A stretch of DNA of 64,000 bases from Natronolimnobius sp. AArcel1 (GCF_011043775.1 NZ_JAAKXY010000006.1:248001-312000); one strand, 5' to 3'. Positions 24,893-34,652 are shown, numbered from the stretch's first letter. The notes: a model not told the origin generated them from the letters alone. Numbers and translations are program-made.

Positions 24893-25618
24893 CTACCGCG
24901 TTTTCAGATCGTCTTTGTCTTTGACTATTTCCGTCTCTGCCTTGCCGCTCGAGTGTTCGTTGACAACGTCATAGAAGTCATTTTGCATCCCTGCGGGGAA
25001 CGTAACGGCACCGATCCACGAGCCATCTGGTTGCCACTCCTCTCGCTCTAAGTCGCCGAACTGGCGAACCTGTGCCTGTGCACTGCCAGCATACTCTGCT
25101 GGAATTTGGACGGCAACGGTCACTTCCTCAAAACGGATCGGAATAATCGGCCGTAGTTCATCGAGTGCGTCGTCGACCTGTGACTCGACCGTCTCCATCG
25201 GATCGACAGTAAAGCCCGCCTCCTCGAGGGCGTTCTCGATGCGCTCTGGTGGGTGGGGCGCATTATCCATCTGCGGATTGATCGCGTTGCGCGCGATCGT
25301 GGTGATCAACTGCTTGCGTTTTTGCTCTTGCATCTCACGGCGCTGGTCGGCCGTGATCTGAATCTCTCCCTCTTTGATAACTTCGGGGATGATCTCGAGT
25401 GGCTCCGTTGTCTCGAAGACTTTCTCGAGATCCTCTTCGGCCGGTCGATCACCGCGCGAGGCATCCTCAAAGACGTCTTCGGCGGCGATTACCTCCTCTA
25501 AGTCGCCGTTGAACTCATCGCGTTTGATCGCGAGTGCCGCATCCGGGTCGACAAGCACCTCGAAGCGCGCTCCGTGTGACTCGAGTCGCGCCGTCACTGC
25601 CTCGTCGAGTGATATCAT
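24893..25618 (-). CDS. Ribosome maturation factor SBDS
   Basis: Archaeal SBDS (Sdo1), which with EF-2 helps late large-subunit maturation. 241 residues in three domains: N-terminal FYSH-like ([20 protein letters not shown] through [15 protein letters not shown]), a central helical domain ([20 protein letters not shown]), and a C-terminal ferredoxin-like domain ([19 protein letters not shown]). The ATG at 25618 precedes [15 protein letters not shown]. It follows psmA after about 200 bp in the conserved archaeal RNA-processing and proteasome cluster. Confidence 0.93.
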   Translation of the reverse strand: MISLDEAVTARLESHGARFEVLVDPDAALAIKRDEFNGDLEEVIAAEDVFEDASRGDRPAEEDLEKVFETTEPLEIIPEVIKEGEIQITADQRREMQEQKRKQLITTIARNAINPQMDNAPHPPERIENALEEAGFTVDPMETVESQVDDALDELRPIIPIRFEEVTVAVQIPAEYAGSAQAQVRQFGDLEREEWQPDGSWIGAVTFPAGMQNDFYDVVNEHSSGKAETEIVKDKDDLKTR

Positions 25619-25820
25619 ACCGGAGCATACCCTCGGGCAGGTAAAAGAGCTTTTCCTGCTGGTCGGCGCGAACGGGTCGTTGGTAGTCGGACAGTCAGTG
25701 GTAGAATCGAATCGCAAGCGGGGTCAGCGCCGGTCGCAAAGAGACGGTGACAGCAACCGACGACCCCGAGCGCACCACCGCGGTGCGGTCAGTTCGCGTT
25801 CGGGTCTCGATTACGGGTCG

Positions 25821-26582
25821 TTACTCGTCGTCGGCTTCTTCGTCCTCATCGCTGCTGAGGAGGTCGTTCTCGTCGAGGTGGGTTTCGATCGTGTCGTGGT
25901 CGAACTGGTCGAACTTCTCGGTCTCAACATCGATCGTTGCGAGGCCGACCTCGCTCGGGAGCAAGGAGCCGTCGTTGACCGACGCAAGCGCGTCGAGGGC
26001 GAGCGCGATGCCGCCGTCGAGGTCTGCTTCCTCGTCGTAGTTCTCCTCGAGGTACTCCTGAAGGTCGGCGCGTTCGGCACCGACGGCCAGGGCCTTCCAC
26101 TCGTATGGCGTCCCCGAGGGGTCGGTCTCGAACAGGCGAGGTTCGCCGTTGTCGACGCCGCCGACAATCAGTGCAACGCCGAACGGTCGTGCGCCACCGA
26201 CCTGCGTGTACTGCTGAATGTGGTCAGTGACTTCTTTCGTCAGCGTCTCGACGCCGATTGGCTCGCCGTAGCGCAGCTGGTTAACCTGCGTCTGTCGGCG
26301 CGCGAAGTCGATCAGCTGGCGGGCGTCGGCGACGTGGCCGGCGCTTGCGATACCGATGTGGTTGTCCGCACGATGGATCTTCTCGACGCTCGAGTCCTCG
26401 AGCAGCGGCGATGGGACTCGTTTGTCGACGGCGAGTACGACGCCGTCTTGGGTCCGCACACCGATGCTGGCTGTTCCTCGTTTGACCGCCTCACGGGCGT
26501 ACTCGACCTGGTAGAGTCGACCATCCGGTGAGAAGATCGTGATGCCGCGGTCGTAGGCCTGCTGTTGGGCTTGTCCCTGCAT
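25821..26582 (-). CDS. psmA: Proteasome subunit alpha
   Basis: Outer-ring subunit of the archaeal 20S proteasome, which gates the chamber. 253 residues. The N-terminal YDRGITIFSPDGRLYQVEYA is the alpha-subunit signature, followed by DGVVLAVDKRVPSPLLE and the acidic C-terminus typical of halophiles. It lacks the catalytic N-terminal Thr of beta subunits. Third in a tight operon behind rnp2 (9 nt gap), with the C-terminal tail rich in Asp and Glu where ATPase docking residues are expected. Confidence 0.95.
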   Translation of the reverse strand: MQGQAQQQAYDRGITIFSPDGRLYQVEYAREAVKRGTASIGVRTQDGVVLAVDKRVPSPLLEDSSVEKIHRADNHIGIASAGHVADARQLIDFARRQTQVNQLRYGEPIGVETLTKEVTDHIQQYTQVGGARPFGVALIVGGVDNGEPRLFETDPSGTPYEWKALAVGAERADLQEYLEENYDEEADLDGGIALALDALASVNDGSLLPSEVGLATIDVETEKFDQFDHDTIETHLDENDLLSSDEDEEADDE

Positions 26583-26591
26583 AGTATCACG

Positions 26592-27077
26592 CTAAATTGA
26601 ATCGTAATCGAGGTCTGTCGCACCCGTGAACGCCTCATCGAGTCGCACGTCCGCGAGATCATCTCGCACAATCGCGACTCGCTCTTCGTTCCCGAACACG
26701 ACGTTTCTCTGTCCAGAAAGTTGCCGGCGGCGTCCTAAATACTTTTCTTCAGCGGCACGGATCGTGCCACTGATACCGCAAACCCGGATACCGACGGCGT
26801 CACCGTCGATCTCGTCGATACAGGCGATCGCCGCTCGAGCCGAGTCTGTCTCGCCGTGTCTGACTTTGATAATGGCTTCGCCGACGCCGTCTGCGAATTC
26901 GAAGTTCACAACTTGCAACAACGCATCGGCACTGCCTGGGTCGCCAAGCAGGTTCTGGCCGGCATACCACACCTCGCGCTGAAACGACCGCCGATCGAGG
27001 TCGGCATCAGGCCAGGATTCGAGGGCGACAGCCAGATACCGCCAGCGCGGGCGGAGGTGTTTGGGGAGGTGTTTCAT
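26592..27077 (-). CDS. rnp2: RNase P protein component 2 (Pop5)
   Basis: One of the archaeal RNase P proteins that process the 5' end of pre-tRNA. 161 residues. KHLPKHLRPRWRYLAVALES is the conserved start; VVNFEFADGVGEAIIKVRHG and GDAVGIRVCGISGTIRAAEE form the RRM-like core. The ATG at 27077 fits the homologous start. Operon with rnp3 upstream (4-nt gap to the methyltransferase between them). Confidence 0.92.
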   Translation of the reverse strand: MKHLPKHLRPRWRYLAVALESWPDADLDRRSFQREVWYAGQNLLGDPGSADALLQVVNFEFADGVGEAIIKVRHGETDSARAAIACIDEIDGDAVGIRVCGISGTIRAAEEKYLGRRRQLSGQRNVVFGNEERVAIVRDDLADVRLDEAFTGATDLDYDSI

Positions 27078-27081
27078 TGGC

Positions 27082-27780
27082 TCACTCGTCCGTTTCCAGC
27101 CCCGTCTCAGCGGTGGCTGGCGACGTTGGCATCCGTTCGGCGACGAGGACGCCAACCTGCTCGTGGACGCGTTCGACTGCCGTCAGCGAGAACCCAGCGT
27201 CAGTAAAGGCATCCGCAAGCTCACCGACCGTCGCCGGATCGTCAACCTCGGGCGAATAAAACACTGCATCGGGGTCTGGCTCGCCGAAGAACATCACATC
27301 GCCGAGGACGAATTTCTGTGGCTCGAGCGCGGCGATGACGTCGATTGCCTCGCGTTTTTCGTCGTCCGAGAGATGGTGCATCGCGAAGTTCGAGGTGACG
27401 ACGTCCACGCGAGCGGAGCGAGTGTGGGCTCGAGGCGTCTCCGACGACTCGGTGTCGACCGCGCCGTCGTACTCGGGTTCGCGGAACGTGCCGTAGTCGA
27501 ACTCGAGGTTCTCGAGGCCCTGTTCGTCGGCTTTCGCTCGCGCTTCGTCCATCATCCCCTCGCTGATGTCGCGGCCGACAACTCGCTTCGCGTCGGGTGC
27601 GAGCGCAAGTGCAATCGCGCCGGTTCCGGTTCCAAGATCGAGAACGATGTCGTCTGCTTCGGGCGCGGCGTGTTCGATCACGAGGTTCGCACAGGCGCGA
27701 TACTCGTCAGACTTCGACTCGTCGTATTCCGTCGCCTGTTCGTCGAAACGTGCGGCATGGTCCTCAAGGCTCTTCTTCAT
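27082..27780 (-). CDS. SAM-dependent methyltransferase in the RNase P operon
   Basis: A class I methyltransferase of 232 residues. Motif I is DIVLDLGTGTGAIALAL, motif II VVGRDISEGMMDEAR, and the later VTSNFAMHHLSDDEK is the post-II/IV region. The substrate is unknown. Its place between rnp3 (17-nt overlap) and rnp2 is conserved in haloarchaea and suggests a role in RNA or translation, which is inference. Confidence 0.85.
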   Translation of the reverse strand: MKKSLEDHAARFDEQATEYDESKSDEYRACANLVIEHAAPEADDIVLDLGTGTGAIALALAPDAKRVVGRDISEGMMDEARAKADEQGLENLEFDYGTFREPEYDGAVDTESSETPRAHTRSARVDVVTSNFAMHHLSDDEKREAIDVIAALEPQKFVLGDVMFFGEPDPDAVFYSPEVDDPATVGELADAFTDAGFSLTAVERVHEQVGVLVAERMPTSPATAETGLETDE

Positions 27781-28468
27781 ATCTCCCTCGTTCGACCCCT
27801 GGCTCAATGAACGACTCGGACTGAATCCGCCGATTGCGCTCGGCGAGGCGTTTCCATTCAGCAAGTCCATCCTCGATGAACCCACTCGAGAAGCCAAGTT
27901 CCTCGCCAAGCGCGTCCAGTTCCCGCGGCGCGCGTATCTCGAGGTGTGAACTCGGCCGCGCGCTGACCACGTAGGGGGCGTCGTAGTGATCGACGATTTC
28001 GCGGAGTTTGCGAAGCGATTGCAGCGCTCGCACGCGCCGACCGCCATGGGTCCGAAGTACCGGCGAGAGATCGAACTCGAGACGGACACCGTTCTCGAGG
28101 GCTGCTTTCACGATGACGTGATTCACGTCGCCATCGCCAGCGAACGGCTGAGCGAGCACGTCGACTTTTTCATTTTCAACGGCGAAGCGATTCAGGGCCG
28201 GCGAGCCGCCGGCAACTGCGACGATCGTCTTGTCGGTCCGGTAGTTCCCCACTGCACCGCTTGCCTGCTCGGGCGTGTCCGCGTGAATTTCGATCCCCGA
28301 GACGACATCGACGCCGTAACGCTCGCGGATCTCATCGGCGTCGTACGTCGCTCGAGCACCGGCGCGATTGCGGACGACCACACCCTCGAGGCCGTAGTCG
28401 GCGGCCGTCGCCGCAACTCTGGCGACCGTACTGTCTCCGTCTGGATCGGCGTGGACGGCCTCGTACAT
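27764..28468 (-). CDS. rnp3: RNase P protein component 3 (Rpp30)
   Basis: TIM-barrel protein of RNase P, which stabilises the catalytic RNA with Pop5. 234 residues: YEAVHADPDGDSTVARVAA, VVVRNRAGARATYDADEIRE, VVSGIEIHADTPEQASG, and VRLEFDLSPVLRTHGGRRVR. The ATG at 28468 gives the MYEAVHA start. First gene of the four-gene operon with methyltransferase, rnp2 and psmA; it overlaps the next gene by 17 nt. Confidence 0.93.
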   Translation of the reverse strand: MYEAVHADPDGDSTVARVAATAADYGLEGVVVRNRAGARATYDADEIRERYGVDVVSGIEIHADTPEQASGAVGNYRTDKTIVAVAGGSPALNRFAVENEKVDVLAQPFAGDGDVNHVIVKAALENGVRLEFDLSPVLRTHGGRRVRALQSLRKLREIVDHYDAPYVVSARPSSHLEIRAPRELDALGEELGFSSGFIEDGLAEWKRLAERNRRIQSESFIEPGVERGRYEEEP

Positions 28469-28553
28469 ATCCAGACTCTCTCGAGGCGGCGACTTGGGGT
28501 TTGCGTCATGTGTTGGTGATTGCACCCGAAATCGAGAAATTGAATGGCCGGGA

Positions 28554-28582
28554 GTGCGCCTCGAGCAACGCGAGAGGCGCAC
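28554..28582. repeat. Inverted repeat between tbsP and rnp3
   Basis: GTGCGCCTC pairs perfectly with GAGGCGCAC around an 11-nt loop. It lies about 90 nt before the rnp3 start and could be a terminator relic or a control site of the RNase P operon. Confidence 0.35.
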
Positions 28583-28705
28583 GACTCGGGGAAGGGCAGG
28601 CTGCCACACGTAACTCACCGCAAGCAGCCTTCGACTGCGAGCGGGCCGACGACTAACCCGAAGGGGAAGGAGGAATGTTCTCGTGAGTGAATGCGAACGA
28701 GAACT

Positions 28706-28728
28706 CGGAAGACGCAAAGCGTCTTTCG
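28706..28728 (-). terminator. Hairpin behind tbsP
   Basis: AAGACGC and GCGTCTT pair around AAA, extended to 10 bp with one mismatch. Starts about 24 nt after the tbsP stop. No long T-run follows, so termination is only suggested. Confidence 0.35.
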
Positions 28729-28751
28729 AACGACAGCGCAAAAGTTCGGTT

Positions 28752-29570
28752 CTAGTTCAGGATGGACTGTGCGACGGTCGCGAGCTGGCCGTTGTCGGCT
28801 TCCTGCAGGCGCTCGTCGCCGATTTTGAGGCGCAGGCGCGGACGACCAACGTCGATTGGGACCTTCTCGGTGTCGATCAGGCCCATATCCTCGAGTTTGG
28901 TCTTCGTGCGGCTGAACGTTGCCTTGGAGGCGATGCCGACGTCTTCGCCCCACTTGCTGATGTCGTACAGCAGCGCGTCGTTTTTGGCTGCGACGAGCAG
29001 CGAGATGGTGACCTCATCGAGGCCGTCGCCGTCGCCACGGGCGGTCTCGAGCGAACTCAGGATGGAACTGAAGTCGTCTTCGGCGTCGGGGCTGATTTCC
29101 TCGGAGAGGGTTTCGCGAACGGCCGTAATCGGTGGCGTTCGGAGGTTGTATTCGGTGGCGTCTGCCCAGCGGTTTGCATAGGTGTCGTAGGTGTCCTCGA
29201 CGAAGCTCTCGTCGTCGGTGACGAGGCCGCCGACGCGGTCGCCAGCGTGGACGATAGCGATGACTTCGTCTTCAGTAATCAGCAGCGAGTTCTCGGGTGC
29301 CTCTGCGAGCGTACGCAGGGCAAGGGCGTCCTCGCTGATCAGGTCGGCTGCATTCGAGGCGACGATGAAGTCGTCCATGACCTCTTTGAGCGTTCGCTCG
29401 TCTGCGAGCATGTGGACTGTGGGGAGTTCGCCCTCGAGGTCGCTTGCAACGCCGATGAACTCTTCGATGGCGTCCCAGGATGGGTTGACCATGTACACGT
29501 CTCCGGTGGTGTCCTCGAGCACAGAGCCGAGGATATCATCAATCTGATGGTTGAGTAAATTCGAAGTCAT
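28752..29570 (-). CDS. tbsP: Transcriptional regulator TbsP
   Basis: 272 residues; a haloarchaeal factor known to work beside TrmB in controlling central carbon genes (glycolysis and gluconeogenesis). N-terminal domain of about 190 residues (DVYMVNPSWDAIEEFIGVAS, VIAIVHAGDRVGGLVTDDES), then a winged helix (DALLYDISKWGEDVGIASKA, TFSRTKTKLEDMGLIDTEKV). The ATG at 29570 gives MTSNLLNHQIDDILG. The name rests on memory of the family (formerly DUF5821). Alone on its strand. Confidence 0.75.
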   Translation of the reverse strand: MTSNLLNHQIDDILGSVLEDTTGDVYMVNPSWDAIEEFIGVASDLEGELPTVHMLADERTLKEVMDDFIVASNAADLISEDALALRTLAEAPENSLLITEDEVIAIVHAGDRVGGLVTDDESFVEDTYDTYANRWADATEYNLRTPPITAVRETLSEEISPDAEDDFSSILSSLETARGDGDGLDEVTISLLVAAKNDALLYDISKWGEDVGIASKATFSRTKTKLEDMGLIDTEKVPIDVGRPRLRLKIGDERLQEADNGQLATVAQSILN

Positions 29571-30066
29571 CTTTCTACAGAAGTAAACGAACACCGGCTA
29601 CTTAATTTTGGCGGCCATTTGCACGCCATAACTTCTCGTCTCGTGAATGAATTGGTAATTTTTGATCCTAACATCGCTACCAGATGACAATGTTGTTGTC
29701 TAATTAATACATCTCAAGTGTGAAGCAACCGCTGTGGAGGGGGGTGGAGCCCATGCTGGAACAAATTGGTGTTGGTGAGTCAAAACTAATCGTCGTGGTA
29801 GTAGCCACGAAATGTGGACAGTGTTTCTCTGCCGTCATTGAAGCATAGTAACTATTATGTGGTCCGTGATTCACGATAGCACGTATGGTTGGGAGCCACT
29901 CTCACTGTCGACGGACCGATCAACCGATCGCACACCTACTGACAGCGATTCGGACGCGTCTCGAGACCAACCTCACCTGTCGCGCAAAACGCGTGAGCAC
30001 CTACAGCGGACCGTAACAGGTGTTAGAGCCACACGAAACGAGCCGGATTAATAGTTTAGGAAACGC
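29571..30066. other. 496-bp spacer between tbsP and the CHAT gene
   Basis: Holds the tbsP promoter and moderately AT-rich DNA. A small open frame at 29857-30051 on the plus strand (64 codons, rich in Asp, Arg and Thr) is not supported by composition or family. A degraded relative of the TATAGTA-RCMACTG termini may be present near 29795-29860 but is not convincing. Confidence 0.3.
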
Positions 30067-32271
30067 TCACTGAAACTGCCTCGAGAGCGCTCGAGACCAG
30101 TAGATATCGCCATTGTAGATTACTGCTGCATCACAGTCTGCAAGCAGTGAGGCAACCTCGTCGCGCTCGAGTAAGAAGTTCGATTCGTTGCCACAGAGCG
30201 TTGCGAGTTCGTTTTCGTCGGTGTGAGGGACGTAGTAGGTCCCAGTCGTCTGTGTCGAGTAGCAGTCGAACGTGACGAGATACTGGTTGGGCACGGCTGT
30301 CTCACTGTCGTCGTCGGGAACTGCCTCGAGGGTTATCGTCGTGGGTTGTTGATGCTCGCCGTCGGTCAGTGAGTGCGTGCCGTCGCCGACAACGGCGTAG
30401 TCTTTGCCCATCATGATTCGGCTGCGCGCGAGGCTCATGGCACGTTCGATGCTAAAGCCGTTCGCGAGGAAGGTCGCAAACGAGGAGCCAACCTTGAGCG
30501 CGTGGTCGTTGAGCACTTTCGTGAACGTGACTGCTCCCGCAACGCTGCCTTTCTCGATGAGCGTCTGGCCCTCGTAAAAGGAGCCACAGGCATTGAGGAA
30601 GAACGTCTGTGTACGACAGCGATCGAGACTCGAGGCCGCGAGATTGCCGTCGGGACAGCGCAAGCCGTCGGTTTCGCAGTGGCCGATGTAGTGGACGAAG
30701 TCATGGCGACTCTCGAGGATGCGAGCGAGGTCTGCCGTTCGAAGTGATTCATCGACCGTGACGTCGATCGACCGGTCCTCGGCACGGCGGCGATACGTTT
30801 CGGCGACGGCTTCGTGTTCGCCTGCCATCTCGGCGTCGTTGAGGATGACGCGAATCGACATGGGACCACTCGAGTCATCTCCGTTTGCGAGGTACTCGAG
30901 TCGGTTGCGGTAGGCAGCGGGATCGGATTTGAAGACGTCGATCGGGACGCCATCGGCGAGCCAGCCGTGTGTGCGTCCGTGGTGGAGTTCGGGTTTGACG
31001 ACATCGACCGAAGCGACCTGCCCGGTACTTGCACGAGTTCGTGTGCTGGTCTGTGACTGTGAGCGCAAACTCGAGTGTGTCATATCAGTGTGATTGCTCG
31101 AGCCAGCGAGCGTCTCGGTCCGGCCCGGTTGCTCACGATCGGTCGGCGGGGTGACTCGGTAGAAATCGTCGAGTGAGCGCTCGACGAGTTCCTGGCCTTC
31201 GAGTTCGGTGGTCCGTGGCTGGTAGATGAGGCTCATCCGATCGAGCAAGAACGGCAGCGTCTCGAGGCGGTCGTAGGTGGGGGTGACGTACGTCGCGAGG
31301 TGCCACTCGGGGAGTCGGTGTTCGATCGCTTCGAATGGGATTTCGAGGTAGGCAGCCAATCGGTCCTGTGGGCTCGCCTCGTAGAGGTACTCGCTGTTGA
31401 GTCCGAGGGCGTCGATCAGTTTGAGCTCCGAGAGCGACGTACCGTAGGGGCCGACGTTTCGGACCAAACAGTCCAGAAAGAACGTTTTGCGGAGCAACTG
31501 GGCGATATCGTCCTCGAGCGCTGGAAGGGGTTCGAGTTCGGTTTCGACACCGCGGTCAGCCAGCCGAATGCGTGCGTAATCGAACCGGTTGTCGGTCGTG
31601 ACCGTCGCTTGCAGATAGTACGCAAGCGGCGCGATACTGTACAGTGCCTCGTAGTTCGGCGGAACGATGAGTTCGATGCCGGTGTCTGGACACTCGCGCT
31701 CGAGGTGGGTCGGAATCTCGAGGGTGTCACCGGACTCGAGCAGCGGTGGGTGACCCCGAAGGGTGGGGTAGGTTCGGTCCGGCCCGTCCGTTTTGTGGGC
31801 GACACTGAGATGTGAGAGAGCCTCAGCAATGGCATCGGGCTGGTCGGGGACGGTAATTGTATCGACTGGCAACTCGTTCCGGCTTCGGAATCCGAGGATG
31901 ACGCGGGTTTGCTCGGGCAAAGAGAGAGTGACCGATTCGAACCCATCCGTCTGCGTGAGCGTTGCACGCCCGCTCAGGCGAACGTACGTCTTGATCTCTG
32001 CATCGATGTCGATTACGTAGTCGTCTGCCGGCAACGATAGCGACTCGTCGGTTGGGGTGAGTTCGTACCGCGTGTCTGTCTCGAGTGAAAATGCATAGAC
32101 AACGGCGTGGGGAACGGTCAGCTCGCTCGTCGAGACAGCGAGTGTTTCGTCGACCGGTCGTGGAAACGTTGTCGTGCATGCAGCGACACGGTCGACGCCG
32201 TCGACGGCAAGCTCCGCGCTCGCGCGGTCTGTCACACGAAGCGTTGATCCGATACGTTCCCACTCGATCAT
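30067..32271 (-). CDS. CHAT-domain (caspase-like) protease
   Basis: A 734-residue protein. The C-terminal third carries the CHAT dyad: His in FVHYIGHCETDG (about residue 530) and Cys in FFLNACGSFYEG (about 560), then GSVAGAVTFTKVLNDHALKV and FATFLANGFSIERAMSLARS. The first 400 residues have no known motif and are rich in beta strands, perhaps sensing or substrate domains; a low-complexity Ser/Thr linker (about 395-430) divides them. Related CHAT proteins act as separases or as defence proteases cutting gasdermins; no gasdermin or NTPase partner is adjacent, so the role is open. ATG at 32271. Confidence 0.75.
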   Translation of the reverse strand: MIEWERIGSTLRVTDRASAELAVDGVDRVAACTTTFPRPVDETLAVSTSELTVPHAVVYAFSLETDTRYELTPTDESLSLPADDYVIDIDAEIKTYVRLSGRATLTQTDGFESVTLSLPEQTRVILGFRSRNELPVDTITVPDQPDAIAEALSHLSVAHKTDGPDRTYPTLRGHPPLLESGDTLEIPTHLERECPDTGIELIVPPNYEALYSIAPLAYYLQATVTTDNRFDYARIRLADRGVETELEPLPALEDDIAQLLRKTFFLDCLVRNVGPYGTSLSELKLIDALGLNSEYLYEASPQDRLAAYLEIPFEAIEHRLPEWHLATYVTPTYDRLETLPFLLDRMSLIYQPRTTELEGQELVERSLDDFYRVTPPTDREQPGRTETLAGSSNHTDMTHSSLRSQSQTSTRTRASTGQVASVDVVKPELHHGRTHGWLADGVPIDVFKSDPAAYRNRLEYLANGDDSSGPMSIRVILNDAEMAGEHEAVAETYRRRAEDRSIDVTVDESLRTADLARILESRHDFVHYIGHCETDGLRCPDGNLAASSLDRCRTQTFFLNACGSFYEGQTLIEKGSVAGAVTFTKVLNDHALKVGSSFATFLANGFSIERAMSLARSRIMMGKDYAVVGDGTHSLTDGEHQQPTTITLEAVPDDDSETAVPNQYLVTFDCYSTQTTGTYYVPHTDENELATLCGNESNFLLERDEVASLLADCDAAVIYNGDIYWSRALSRQFQ

Positions 32272-32554
32272 TGGCTCTTCTGAATGGTCCGTGGTTTAGT
32301 TAATTGTTCTGAACGTTACCATCACTTATGGCTACCGGTCGGGTTACCAGTCGACTCGAGTCCACGGTGTCTCGTGATCGGACACCCACTGTTTACGTAC
32401 CGCTGCAGTGACGGTCAGTCGTGTCTATCTTTGAGTGGCTTACTGCGCTGTAATTAGTCTGGTGTTCTCGTGGTGAGTCTCCACTGTGTACGAATCCGAT
32501 CAACTCTGGCGGTGGAAAGGTACACTTATACAGCCGCCAGTCCGCACATCGGAT
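32272..32554. promoter_or_regulatory. Divergent promoter region with TATA box of glyA
   Basis: CTTATA at 32525-32530, 24 nt before the glyA ATG, is a leaderless TATA placement. The rest of the 283 bp serves the divergent CHAT gene; no other feature seen. Confidence 0.4.
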
Positions 32555-33802
32555 ATGGAACACGATCAGGTTCGGGAGGTCGATCCCGACGTTGCCGACG
32601 CACTCGAGAACGAGGTCGATCGCCAGCGCTCGTCGCTGCAGATGATCGCCAGCGAAAACCACGTGAGCGAGGCCGTCCTCGACGCCCAGGGCAGCGCCCT
32701 GACGAACAAGTACGCCGAGGGCTACCCCGGCGAGCGCTACTACGGTGGCTGTGAGTTCGCCGACGAGATCGAACAGCTCGCTATCGACCGAGCAACGGAA
32801 CTGTTCGGTCCCGAACACGTCAACGTTCAGCCCCACTCGGGCACGCAGGCCAATCAGGCCGTTTACTTCTCCATACTCGAGCCCGGCGATAAGATCCTCT
32901 CGCTGGATCTGACCCACGGCGGCCACCTGAGCCACGGTCACCCGGCGAACTTCGTCGGCCAACTGTACGACGTCGAGCAGTACGAAGTCGACGCTGAGAC
33001 GGGTTACGTCGACTACGACGGCCTCGCAGAACAGGCTGCCGAGTTCGAGCCGGACATCATCGTCTCGGGTTACTCAGCGTACCCACGCGAAATCGAATGG
33101 GAGCGCATTCAGGACGTCGCCGACGACGTCGACGCCTACCACCTCGCGGACATCGCCCACATCACCGGCCTCGTCGCCGCGGGCGTCCACGACTCGCCCG
33201 TCGGCATCGCCGACTTCGTCACCGGCAGCACGCACAAGACCATCCGCGCCGGCCGCGGTGGCATCGTCATGTGCGACGAAGAGTACGCAGACGGCATCGA
33301 TTCGGCTGTCTTCCCCGGCGGTCAGGGCGGCCCCCTGATGCACAACATCGCTGGCAAGGCCGTCGGCTTCAAGGAAGCTCTCGAGCCCGAGTTCGAAGAC
33401 TACGCCGAACAGACCGTCGCCAACGCAAAAGCACTCGGTGAGCAACTCGCCGAGAACGGCTTCTCGCTTGTCTCCGAGGGCACCGACAACCACCTCGTGC
33501 TCGTTGACCTGCGCGAGAGCCACCCCGACACCTCCGGCGGCGACGCCGAAGACGCCCTCGAGGCGGCCGGCATCGTCCTGAACGGCAACACGGTGCCCGG
33601 CGAGACGCGCTCGGCGTTTAACCCCTCGGGTATCCGCGCGGGCACGCCCGGTCTGACCACTCGCGGCTTCGATGAGGACGACTGTCGCACAGTTGCCGAC
33701 CTGATCACCCGCGTCATCGACAACCCAACGGACGAAGACGTTCGCGAGGAGGTCCGCGAAGAGGTCGACCGACTCTGCGACGAGAACCCACTCTACGAGT
33801 AG
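32555..33802 (+). CDS. glyA: Serine hydroxymethyltransferase
   Basis: PLP enzyme that makes glycine and a C1-tetrahydrofolate unit from serine. 415 residues. SSLQMIASENHVSEAVLDAQ is the N-terminal signature; QPHSGTQANQAVYFSILEPG, HLADIAHITGLVAAGVHDSP and TGSTHKTIRAGRGG (PLP Lys) follow. Feeds the folD dehydrogenase/cyclohydrolase 3.7 kb downstream. The leaderless ATG is set by the TATA box. Confidence 0.96.
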   Translation: MEHDQVREVDPDVADALENEVDRQRSSLQMIASENHVSEAVLDAQGSALTNKYAEGYPGERYYGGCEFADEIEQLAIDRATELFGPEHVNVQPHSGTQANQAVYFSILEPGDKILSLDLTHGGHLSHGHPANFVGQLYDVEQYEVDAETGYVDYDGLAEQAAEFEPDIIVSGYSAYPREIEWERIQDVADDVDAYHLADIAHITGLVAAGVHDSPVGIADFVTGSTHKTIRAGRGGIVMCDEEYADGIDSAVFPGGQGGPLMHNIAGKAVGFKEALEPEFEDYAEQTVANAKALGEQLAENGFSLVSEGTDNHLVLVDLRESHPDTSGGDAEDALEAAGIVLNGNTVPGETRSAFNPSGIRAGTPGLTTRGFDEDDCRTVADLITRVIDNPTDEDVREEVREEVDRLCDENPLYE

Positions 33803-33807
33803 GTCTT

Positions 33808-34509
33808 CTACTCTTTCTCGAGGACTGCGCGCCACTGCACGTCGCTGTAGCGATGCTCGCAGACCTCCCATGGCGTTCCGATAGTCGCTTCCCGAAGCCG
33901 GTCGATGCTGAACAGCCGAAAGAGTAGCGTTCGGCTCACGTCGCCCTTGTACGCGAGGTGGTACACCCGGTAGGCAAAGCCGGGCGCGGAGTCCTCGCGG
34001 TAGCCAAATGCTTCTGCCGTCGCCTCGAGTTCGGGCGCGTAGTTGTCGAGAACTGCGGTTGCGTCGGGCGTCGTGACGGACGCCAGATCCGCCAGAAACT
34101 CGCGGACGCCTGCCATTGAGCCAGCGAGTCCGACCTGCGTCCCGATGGCATGGGCTGACCGAAACCGATCGTGTTCGAAGTACTCACGAAGCGCGAACAT
34201 ATCCGCAAGCCGTGCGTCGCGAACGCCGCGGTCGTCCATCGTCTCGACGAGGTGCTCGCTGACCTCGATGGCGACCGTTTTGAACTGGTCCTGATAGTAC
34301 AGGGCGTCCCGGCCGACACCCGCGCCCATCTCGAGCAGCGGCCCCTCGAGCCACTGGTCGCGCCAGGCGTTGTCCGTGTGCTCGCCGAAGTACCACTCCT
34401 CGATTCGGTGTTCACGCACGTCGTCGCCGTCGCGGTCGTACAGTGGCTCGTCCCGCTCGCCGAGATAGTGGTCGCGAATCGCGCGACCGAACGGGTCCGT
34501 GTCCGTCAT
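33808..34509 (-). CDS. SAM-dependent methyltransferase
   Basis: 233 residues. GPLLEMGAGVGRDALYYQDQ is motif I; TVAIEVSEHLVETMDDRGV is motif II. The N-terminal DHYLGERDEPLYDRDGDDV and C-terminal FRLFSIDRLREATIGTPWEV are conserved in haloarchaeal relatives. The substrate is unknown. It ends 5 nt after the glyA stop, convergent, and starts in a region overlapping the leader of the next gene. Confidence 0.8.
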   Translation of the reverse strand: MTDTDPFGRAIRDHYLGERDEPLYDRDGDDVREHRIEEWYFGEHTDNAWRDQWLEGPLLEMGAGVGRDALYYQDQFKTVAIEVSEHLVETMDDRGVRDARLADMFALREYFEHDRFRSAHAIGTQVGLAGSMAGVREFLADLASVTTPDATAVLDNYAPELEATAEAFGYREDSAPGFAYRVYHLAYKGDVSRTLLFRLFSIDRLREATIGTPWEVCEHRYSDVQWRAVLEKE

Positions 34510-34652
34510 ACTGTGTGACACACCAGCGAGGACAATATGTGCTCTTGAACTTCGGTACCGGTTCACGCTTTTTGCCAAAGGCAGCGAACGCAACGCACAC
34601 AACCAGAATACGCGCGCACCAGCTTTGCCCTGCTCCGCCATGTTCGTGCCCC

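Noticed and set aside
28469-28751. Missing eL15 gene expected before rnp3
   Set aside because: The 283-bp spacer is too short for eL15 and shows no remnant; tbsP lies there instead, so no disrupted ribosomal gene is claimed.
29755-29850. 31-codon peptide with a CGQC motif behind a GGAGG-like run
   Set aside because: Too short, only one Cys pair, hydrophobic core without family match.
29857-30051. 64-codon open frame MWSVIHDSTYGW...
   Set aside because: Composition looks random (Asp/Arg/Thr rich), no promoter or family support.
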